Below are positions 55,216 through 64,000 of a DNA stretch of 64,000 bases, piece after piece. Each line of letters starts with the position of its first letter. Position 1 is the first letter of the stretch. The stretch lies in assembly GCA_973895155.1 (NCBI GenBank), contig OZ316896.1, forward strand, positions 14,384,001-14,448,000. Direction: 5' to 3'. A model generated the notes under the pieces. The model saw nothing but the letters and a program-made list of their open reading frames with translations, had not been told where the DNA came from and made no database searches. This stretch comes from Marsupella aquatica (lineage: Eukaryota; Marchantiophyta). The translations under genes were made by a program, and so were the position numbers.

Positions 55216-56870
55216 GAACCATATGACAAAAAAATTTCACAGTAAGGTATAGAATAGTGCACACTCAAAGGTTTGGGGCCATTTGGTGAACACCCCCATA
55301 CCCACCTAAGTCACAATATGGAAAAAAGTAAATCCTGGATGGACCGAGGGGTTTGCTTTGAAGGCCCCATGAATTTTCCAAAACTGGGAGGGACTCACTC
55401 AGAACATCAAAATCTGCTTGGATAGCACTCTTCACAGTTTTGACTCATATGTGACCTGTAAGTCATGGCTCACGCAAACTAGTGAGGGCATCCTTCATCA
55501 AAGTGAAGCATCCTTTCCCAAATTGGTAAGTTGGTGCTTGTGCCCAAGTATTGAGGGAGTTCTTCACAAAAGTGAAGCGTCAGTTAACAGTTAGTTCATA
55601 ATATTTGACCATCTTAGCACTCGTCGGCAATGGACCAAATGGTTTCAGAAAAAAAATGAAACTTTGTCAGTCAATAGATTGGACATCAGAGAACATGCTA
55701 GAAAATTTTGAGCTGAAACAAAGATCCAAAACTTGTTTAAATAAACACACAGTCAAGTTTGCTAAAAACTAGCATTTTACAGTTGGTTGAGACACCTGGG
55801 AAACCCACTCGGCTATCCTTCTCAAAAGTGAAGCGTCTTTCTTGAGATAGCCCGATAATGTGGAATTTTGGGAGTAAAGTGTACATAACTCCCCAAATGA
55901 GGGCCTTAGCTGGAGTTTTGAGGGGCTGTTATTGCCTGTAATGCCCTTGTAGCAGGGGATTAATACACTTAAATCACATTTTATTTGGGTTATGGATCAA
56001 AACCCCCTAACAAGCCTGGCCCTAGGGGTATTTCAATTCAATTGTTGAGGTTTGAGCACCACTGGTCACACTTGACCAAAGAGCTCTTTGGTCACAAGAA
56101 CTAACCAATGTACATGACATCACATTCCATTACAAGTACATATTAAAAACCCAGCTGCTGCCTATACGCAAACACACCACCCCTCACTCCTTCCACTCTT
56201 TGCCTTCATTTGCCTACCTGGCAGACAATCCCCATCATTGTTGGGGTGAAATTACCATGGGCAACAACCCATGGAACCATGGCATAAGGCAGGCTTACAC
56301 GGGATGTATCTTTTCCAGCGTCAAGTGCCTAACCCGGTCTATGACCAAATGGTCACACACTCACACATTACTGGAACTATCAATGGGTTGAAATTGGGGT
56401 ATTGTACTTTCACCTACCTCACTGATAGATGACACTGATTACATTCCCTTTCCATCAGCAAATGGCTTGTTATAATTCATTCTGTGCCCAAGGTCTAGTT
56501 TTGACTGCCTTGGGTCCATGTGGTCAGCGGGTGGCGCTGCAATGTCCAGTTATCTTGTTCTTTGGTCCCAGGGTTTGTACATGTGGCGCATGGTCACCTT
56601 TACTTTAAATTCATGACGAAAGACAAGATCGAGGCTCATAATGAGCCTCTCGTACGTTTTCGCCGCCCACTGCTCGCACTTGCTAGAGTCACATACTACG
56701 TTTTTGCCTGCCCGTACTAGTTTTTGCCGCCCGTACGCTAATGTCAGCATTTCGCTAGCCCACTTCAAAATGCTTGCACTTGTATTTTTTTCAAAGTCAC
56801 ATTTTTTCTAAGTGTGACTAGAGTGTGAATGATCCCCACTTTTGGGTGGGGTGAATGACAAAAGCACCTT
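55216..56870. other. Gene-free interval
   Basis: A short phrase (CAAAGTGAAGC-TC) recurs near 55500, 55575 and 55825. A 22-bp perfect palindrome lies at 56073-56094, centred on GAGCTC. No gene supported. Confidence 0.45.
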
Positions 56871-56874
56871 ATGT

Positions 56875-56945
56875 TGCTAACCAGATTTAAACCTGAGATC
56901 TGTTGCATCCCAAAGGAGCTGCTCTACCATCCAGCCTTGGGGCAG
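56875..56945 (-). ncRNA. tRNA-like sequence, possible SINE head or tRNA pseudogene
   Basis: On the minus strand an A-box-like TGGATGGTAGAGC is followed at tRNA spacing by a B-box-like GGTTTAAATCT. The acceptor ends do not pair well and the T-arm is imperfect, so this is unlikely to be a functional tRNA. Confidence 0.3.
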
Positions 56946-59937
56946 TTGGTGTCCAGGCTGATTCGCTCTAGGTATTCAACCACATACTCACGTCAGAAAT
57001 ACTGGGCAGCGGGCAGTCACGTACAGGGCTAATCAATGCTAATCACATTGATTCGCCTCGATCTTGCCTCTCGTTCTAAATTACTTTAAAAGGAATGAAA
57101 AATGGAAAGTCAAGTCCATGACGAAGTGGTTGGTCACACACAATTGAACCTAGTTATTTGCTTAGTTTAGTATAAATGATGTTTGATCATTTAATTACTC
57201 CAAATTCTCTTAGCTGGTCAACGTGTCCCCCTCGGTCCCCAATGGTGACACAAGACCTAATGTACTAGAGAATGGAATTGTAGTTATTTTTGTCATAAAC
57301 AACCCCCTACCGCAGAAAGCATGGGCCTCCCATAACCTCTACTTTTCTCCCGCTTTGGTCCAAAAAAGTTACGGTAAGTCAACCAGGGTTAGCGTTATGG
57401 GCATAGGATGGACAACTTTGGCTTACCAGAGTGGTTGGACTGCCAGATTTGATGTTTATTACTTACCATTTCAGGACACGTCACTGTGTAGACGAGAACC
57501 ATGTTGGGTCAGAAAATGTGGTGAATGCAAACTTGGGAAGTTAGGGAGATCTGAACAACTACCAAAAGCCTTGTGCAAACATGCGCACACTGCACTCAAG
57601 ATGCAAATCATGCCAGGTTACAAGAAAGTAATCAACTCACAAGGCACTCTCATTCCCAGACAACCTTCATTCTGAGGACTCCCGTAGTGCAGTATGATTT
57701 TAATGCCTCGTGCAGGTTTAATATTACTCACTTGATCTAAGTTTACTAATCACCCCTAAAACATATAGTGAGACTTAAGGACTATCCTAAATTATATCTT
57801 TACTCTAAATTTTAAGAAGAAGGTCATTCTCTTTGTGTCCTACTTCTTAAATTGCAATGGGTCCCTTTCATATATACATCTAGCATACTGTTGCCTATCC
57901 TAAAAAAAAGAGTTTTTTCGTGAGTACGTGTGAAGATCAGGGTGGCCAAAATCTTATTAGTCAAGATTTTTAGAGACCAGTGTTGAGGTAGACTTTGTTT
58001 CAACTTCTACTTCATTAAATTCCCATCAGGATTTCCATTCAACGCAAAAAGAAATCAATGTTTGAGACCACTATCACCAACAGGATGTTCTTTGATAAAT
58101 GGTAGGAAATGGAATGGATCCAATGAAAGTATAAGTATTGAAATAGCATACAAAAAAAGAAGAAATATTCCTTAGGGTTGACAATGAAAGGAAAATGTTT
58201 AGCTGGGGGATACCATTACTATTTGTTAAATCTGCACCTACCCTGCCAGAACACACCACTTGGTTTGAAGGTTGAAGATCTCCTGTCTTGGTAATCAATC
58301 TTCAATTACCAAGATTGATAGGTAATGTCTTGGTTACCAATGATAATGACAGGTAATCAAAGACATTACCTGTCATTGATTACCAAGACAGGAGCCCTTG
58401 GTTTATGTTCTGGCTGTATGGAGGTCATGATTAGGTGTAGATTTCCTTGGAAATGATTAGGTGTAGATTTAACACCAAGTGATACCATTTTTGGGCAGTC
58501 CCCACTCTCTGTGTACTTTTGGAAAATTTATGCTGTTGATGAGTCTTAGGGAAATAACCATATTTATTACCCTTAAAGTGTGAAAATGACAAAATACCAG
58601 AGGATGAGTTCCCTTCTTTCTCATGATGGCTGTCAATCCATCACTCTTTTCTGATTTAGGAAAGAACAAACCCTACTGTAGATGGTGTGTTTTTTTTTTC
58701 TTTATTCTCAGACAACCATTGTAAGGCTGTAAAATAAGAAACAGTTGTGTATGAGACACGGGAGTGGTATTTTTGTAAACTTTAAAGGCACTTTGGTAAA
58801 TTTGGCCATACTCCGTATGAGACCAAACTCCTATAAAGCTACATGGCTTTGATGGAGAAAAGTTGTCACATCTTGCCAACCACCTAGAAACCTAAAGTGG
58901 AGAGTGGTCCATTATCCCAAACTATCCCTTGGATCTTTCCCTAAACCACTAGTGTCCCTGAGGTTGTGGGAGGACAGAATAGTCACTTTTCGGCCACTTT
59001 TTTTGCTTTGTTAAGAACATTTTTTCACTAATTGTGGTACTTGTGTCCAGCAGGTTTTGCTTTGGGGAAGACCAAAGACATTGATAAGAGTGTATAGTCT
59101 GATGTGCCTAAGTGCACGCTCCTTGGAAGACACCCCAAGCAGTTATCCATGGCATGCAGTATGGTATAAGTGCATGGGAAATCATGTACGCACTTCCATA
59201 TCTGTGTAAGGTAGGCATTACCTAATAAGTGCATGAAAAATCATGTATATATGTCTTTATGTGTGTTATCAGGTCACACAGAGTGGACCCCTCATACCCC
59301 AAGCCCTCACACTCCAAGATTCAACTAAATAAGTGCAGGAACTACTCTATGTAGTTCTAGTGCATCTATCAATAAATGTGTCTCGTGTGCTGCAATAATG
59401 CATAAATGCATGTATGTGCTCGTGGAGAAAATTTTACTCATATATAGTAGTCTCGTGCCTGGCGTCTGCACTAGATGTAGTCATGAGACTCATCTAGTTA
59501 GATGGAAGACCTATAGCCTGTTTGAGCTAGAAATGGGAGGACTGCAAAAGGAGAGGTTCATTGTGATAAGGCTGTGATTGAGATGGCCAGATACTGGGTG
59601 AGATACAAAAAGATTGAGAGGACTCTATTAGTGCATGCAAATTTTCTGCCTTCCTTTCCCATGCCACTGGCCTGACTGTGCTCAGGCCCATGGTTGCCTT
59701 CCCACATATTATCTCACCTTAAAACTTACCGCCACCCCGGAGTCACGGTCGAGATGCTTCACTCTTGATCAAAGGCTCTAGAGTGTAGCTTTTGATCACA
59801 AATGATTACGTACATATGTGAGTTGATTGTGGTATTTGTGTTAGAAATGATTTATTCCTCTGTGGATTGTTTGTGGCTGGGTTTGTATTTTCTACCCTTT
59901 TTCCAGGTTACATACCTCTGAATGCTGCTAAAATGCT
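56946..59937. other. Gene-free interval apart from a cruciform repeat
   Basis: No supported gene. Short frames, such as one opening at a GTG at 57223, lack domains. Confidence 0.4.
58280..58394. repeat. 115-bp multi-stem cruciform repeat
   Basis: The outer arms are a perfect 20-bp inverted repeat: CTCCTGTCTTGGTAATCAAT (58280-58299) and its complement (58375-58394). Inside, AGGTAATGTCTT pairs with AAGACATTACCT, and ATGACAGGTAAT pairs with ATTACCTGTCAT. All arms are variants of one TGTCTTGGTAATCA word. Confidence 0.85.
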
Positions 59938-60213
59938 TTACATTGATTCCCCTCCACCCCCACCAAAAACTAAACCAACCAAAACATAGTAATTTTCTTG
60001 CCATAGATAATCTATGGTTGGATGATCAACATCATCATCAGGATGGAGTACTCCTAAAGCTTTAAGTTTGTACCTAATTTGGGATATGCTCACCTCCCTT
60101 ATGGTTTCAAGGCCGGTGGCATTTTCCCTAACCCAGTCCCTAAACTCATTTATGGTCTGAAACTGGCTTGCAAAGAGACAAGGTTTCAGTCCAAACAAAC
60201 AAAGTTTGGGCAA
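59938..60213 (-). other. Unrecognised minus-strand frame
   Basis: A 91-residue frame has a protein-like middle (TINEFRDWVRENATGLETIREVSISQIRYKL) and a short Gly run near the end. No family recognised, and no splice context is clear. Confidence 0.2.
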
Positions 60214-61029
60214 ACATTTGTCACAACTTTACAAACAAGAGTCACAACTTGTAAGTGGTTTTGCTGCACATAGCAACAGGGCTCTACTACATCCACATTC
60301 TGTTGGAGAGACACATTTGGTTCTCGATTTGGTTGACTATGCAAGCCACTAAAGGTGTGGCTAGAGTCCTCCATGGACTATGTATAGTTGCACCCTTGGA
60401 GGTGCTCTTAAACCTCTACTGTCACCTGAAGTTCTGGAGCAGCTTTTCCTCCACTTTATTATTTTCTTAAGGAGTCTTTGTACTTACTAGGTTTTGTTAG
60501 ATTGGCACAGTTTTTTGGTACAAAATGGCCACTTGCCACCTTTTTAAAATTATTCATTACAATGCCACTGTTGTTGTTACGTGCTAAAAGACTTAACCTG
60601 GTTAACTGCATAAGATTCTATTGCCCTAGGATAGCCATATTGGATAATCTGACAGTTCCCATTGCCTGCGGAGCAGACTGTCCAAGGGGTTTGGGCCCTG
60701 CTATGGGGGCGGAGGATGGCAGTCTGGAAATAGGGAGGCAAGGGCGGGGGCGAAACCCTATCCCTGTGGACTAGTAGCGGGATGTGTGTGAATCCAACGA
60801 CACAAGGGCAATGGAAACCATCTGGTCTCGATTTGAAAATTTCAGGGCCGTAAGATCTGCTGTGGATAATGTTAGGTAACCCTAACTCAGGACATTTTAA
60901 AATTAATCTAATGTTACATTAAAGTAATTCATCCAAAAATGGTGGCATGTTTAGGGTACTTGACAAAAAAATTGTCAATCTAGTGAAACCCACTTTTTAG
61001 TTTTGTTACGGGGGTTATGGTATGATATG
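60214..61029. other. Gene-free interval
   Basis: No supported gene or repeat. Confidence 0.4.
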
Positions 61030-62123
61030 AAGCAGAACCTGAGCAGTGACAATGGTGGTCCAACGGGTTACTGGGTTGAGAGTGGGAGTACAAGTTTTTC
61101 ATGGAACCCGCGCCCATAGAGGAGAGGGGCTTCCCTCGGATTCAATTTCTCCCGCGTTATTCTCATCATTCCGCCGAATCTGTTCTCCACTTCTTCGCGA
61201 TGGAGATTTTCTGCTCTCCTGTGTGATGATGATCTGCGGGTCCGAATCTGACTTGGTTGATGTACGAGAGAGATAATAACAACAGTCGAAAGGTGGAGTG
61301 CCGCACTTTCAGATCGTGAATTCATAAACCTCTACTACGGAGCAGCGTCCTGGCGACTCATCATCTGCTTGGTTACTCTGCTCTGGCGAGGTGGACTCTG
61401 GCGATGTGCGTCACTCTCTCTCGAACCCATTCTCTCATTCTCGCTCTCCCTCTCACCTTTCCTCTCAAATGTCGGATTCCTGATGGGTAGCTTTCGACTT
61501 TTCGTAAAATTGTTTAGAAATCCCTGCTAAGAATTCTCTTGTTCTTTCGTGATTTTTTCGCTGCGAGTGTCATTGGATTGTTTGCTGGGATACTTGATTG
61601 TTGTCCTTGTGGTGTCTCGGTTGGTGATGTGTGTTTGTGCCTATTTTCTGTTTTTGCAAGCCATTTCTTGAATCTCGGAAGCCCCTGTTGTACACAAGTA
61701 ATTCTATCCTTGGTCCGACTGATTCCGGTGCACGTTAAGAACTGCTAGCTCACTCTTCTTATGCCACCTCCGATACTCTATCTTGTAGTTCCGATTCCTA
61801 TTCCCGATTTGGATTTATGGGCCCCGTGTACATTGGAATCATTCATTCATTTAGTCTATCTGTAGTTTTCTCAGTAACAAGGGTTGACTCTAGACTTTGT
61901 ATAACAGTTTTGCCTACTCAGAGGATTTGGGATCTTCGGGTTGTGTTTTTCGAATTCTCTTTCGTCTTTGTTCTATTCTTGTGATGGTTAGATGCACTCC
62001 ATCCTCGTCGGATTTTCGGCGTTCACCTGTCTGGCAATTGGGTGTGTGAAAATTTGCTTCAATACCTGGTCATGCGTTTGAGGGAACTCAAGTTGTGTTG
62101 CAATAACCCTTGCTTCGATTGCC
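61030..62123 (+). promoter_or_regulatory. Probable promoter and leader of the UNG gene
   Basis: A CT-rich stretch near 61404-61460 (CACTCTCTCTCGAACCCATTCTCTC) resembles plant transcription-start regions. It precedes the coding start by about 0.7 kb, long enough for a leader intron that I cannot define. Confidence 0.35.
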
Positions 62124-63712
62124 ATGACGTTCAGTGGCAGCAAAGAGTCCAGGATGGCTACCTCGAAGACCAAAAATATTTCTGCTTTCTTTGAGCCAGT
62201 CAAGAGGCTACGAGTGGACGCTGAAGCGAATGCCGGATCTGCTCACGTGCTAAGCAAGACAGCAAGCGTTGCTAAGAAGGTTAGAAACGTTAGTACTACC
62301 GCGAAAGGGTCGGATGGCCACGATTTGCATCCCCTTCCAGGATTTGAACCTCCCCCATTTCGAGGCGTTAATCAGCACCAGAGTACACTGCAGGAGACTG
62401 GAGAGGCAGGAGCATCGATCGTACAGGAGCTGAAGGAAGCAGTGCCTGCCCAAGAGATGACTAAGGAACAAAAGATGAGAATGGAGCTGAATAAAACTAT
62501 TGCGGGCTCAAAACGAAATTTGAGGATTTGTGAAGAACATATTGCTGAATGTCAAAGTATGGATTTAAAACTTTCCACTCTTTTGCATTTTCAGCTCTCT
62601 CTTAGCATTTTTCGAGGGACCCGCATTTTGAAATCTGTTCATTCACCGCAACACTGTTGGTGCCTACACATTTAGCTTACATGGCATAGGCACGACCCCA
62701 CTTGTTTGGAGCTTGCCTGCATTAATACCTTTGATCAATGCACGTATTGCTAATTTCTCGAGAGCAAAACAATGCGAAAGGTAGAATTGACGCTTTCTCG
62801 CTGACCGTCATGAATTTAATGCAGAGCTAGGCAGATCTTTTCCAGACTTTCAGAAGCTTCTCGTGGAGCAGAGCTGGCTAGAAGTTGTCCAAGACGAATT
62901 TACCAAGCAGTATATGAACACACTTCACACTTTTGTGCAACAAGAGTCTGCAGGGAAACTACCTGTCTATCCTCCGCTTCCTCTAATTTTTAATGCGTTT
63001 AATACGTGCCCTTTTGACAAAGTGAAGGTGGTCATCATTGGTCAGGTCTGTCACCCTCTATTTTCCCCAACTCTTGATGTGCCTGACCCTCCGTTGTTAA
63101 TGTTGTTCTCAATTACTTCGGGGTTGAAGTTTTGTAGTTTTCATTTTCCAAAGGCCACACATTAGCCGGTGCATTGCTTCCTATCAGCACTAACGCGCGT
63201 AGTGTGATGAATCGGTATTACTTTCTTAATTACTGACTCGAGCTGGGCCTTATAAGCCTTTCCATAATTCCTTGCTTTTGTGAACACCAGGATCCCTATC
63301 ATAACCCAGGTCAGGCGATGGGGTTGAGTTTTTCTGTTCCTAAAGGAATGAAAATCCCTTCGAGCTTAGTGAATATCTTCAAAGAGATTCGAGATGACGT
63401 CGGAGTTCATATTCCATCACATGGGAACCTTGAGAAGTGGGCTCATCAGGTAAATGACTACTTCCGACACCAGGGTGTTTCATGAATGTTATTGCATCTC
63501 TTCACCTTATTAGCATTGTCAAGGATAAGGGTAGGTTCGTGAATCCCAAGCTTCGATACGTTATGCTGTTAGGCTATGAATCGCCCGCAGCTTATCTTCC
63601 TATTCACACCTTAAAAGGCGGGGAATTCATGTCAACGATATCGCAAGACTTCTTGAAATGACTGTGTTGGTTTGTCAACAGGGCGTCCTTCTGCTAAATG
63701 CTGTGATGACAG
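62124..63712 (+). CDS. UNG: Uracil-DNA glycosylase, first four coding exons (3' end outside window)
   Basis: Exons 62124-62556, 62825-63045, 63291-63449 and 63682-63712 join in frame with GT-AG introns and give 281 residues before the window ends. The enzyme excises uracil from DNA to start base-excision repair. Family-1 motifs are IIGQ|DPYH (catalytic Asp 219, with the intron splitting the motif), GLSFSVP (uracil-stacking Phe), [14 protein letters not shown] (uracil-binding Asn) and AVMT. The His-containing final loop lies beyond the window. The N-terminus reads [13 protein letters not shown] at residues 16-28, similar to the PCNA-binding box of nuclear UNG (I-x-x-F-F, with T where Q is usual), followed by basic residues. 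This suggests nuclear, replication-linked action. A long disordered linker (about 40-125) follows. Confidence 0.92.
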
Positions 63713-64000
63713 GTATTATTGCTCAGATAGTCTTTTTGAGAAGAAAATTTCTTGGAGCTGTTTGTTGAGTCTTCGTAAGGGTGGTGTATCTTCTCTGCGT
63801 GGTCATGTTTTGACTTCCTGATTCTGTAGACGGGCTTTCCAAGCGTAACTGATGTGGAGGGGTTTCATAATTTTGTGGGATGACAAAACTAGTAGGTCTT
63901 GCTCTACTTTTCTTGATGTCTGACAAAATATGTTAGATCCGAACCTCACGAGTGACACCAGGATAAGTGGGTTAACAACAAGGCCTCAAACAGCAAAAGA
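63713..64000 (+). other. Intron 4 of the UNG gene, running off the window
   Basis: The intron starts at GTATTATT (63713) after the ATGACAG donor exon end. The final UNG exon is not seen before the window closes. Confidence 0.7.

Noticed and set aside
57223-57675. 150-codon plus-strand frame with several Cys residues
   Set aside because: It opens at a GTG, lacks a supported start or splice site and shows no recognised domain.

Overview
The window looks like nuclear DNA of a land plant. Three gene families support this: a RanBPM-type SPRY-LisH-CTLH-CRA protein, a TDP2-type phosphodiesterase with two N-terminal RanBP2 zinc fingers, and a uracil-DNA glycosylase with plant-like exon structure. 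All have GT-AG introns or long pyrimidine-rich leaders, and they sit in repeat-rich DNA with Ty3/gypsy and Ty1/copia remnants and several DNA-transposon families. Short introns and TC-rich leaders would fit a bryophyte or lycophyte, but the species cannot be fixed by reading.

Layout. 0.2-2.2 kb: a SPRY-only reading frame with three tandem SPRY units. 3.5-3.9 kb: an LTR fragment. 5.7-7.8 kb: a segmental duplicate ending in an intact single-SPRY gene. 10.5-11.3 kb: a TIR element with TA target duplication. 13.76-15.42 kb: a CACTA-type element carrying two facing arrays of a 24-bp minisatellite. 15.5-20.4 kb: dispersed and foldback repeats. 21.0-23.9 kb: the full-length RanBPM-like gene with its TC-rich leader. 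25.6-27.6 kb: unassigned coding-like DNA. 28-34.5 kb: a decayed Ty3/gypsy element on the minus strand, followed to 36.4 kb by LTR copies in both orientations. 41.04-41.78 and 46.64-47.37 kb: two 736-bp copies of one TIR element, bracketing a truncated Ty1/copia element (42.46-46.11 kb). 49.0-49.5 kb: a tandem array. 49.56-52.45 kb: the five-exon TDP2-like gene on the minus strand. 54.0-55.2 kb: a degenerate satellite-like array. 55-61 kb: mostly featureless, with a tRNA-like sequence and a cruciform repeat. 62.1 kb to the end: the first four coding exons of a uracil-DNA glycosylase, cut by the window edge.

The three recognised host genes are not an operon-like group. TDP2 (repair of topoisomerase II adducts) and UNG (uracil excision) both act in DNA repair but lie 10 kb apart on opposite strands, so the proximity is probably incidental. 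The strongest local story is the RanBPM family: one complete gene and two SPRY-only derivatives. The two derivatives share a 3' tail that the complete gene lacks, and one of them has amplified the SPRY domain to three copies. Transposon findings rest on visible terminal repeats and target duplications. No database search was possible.
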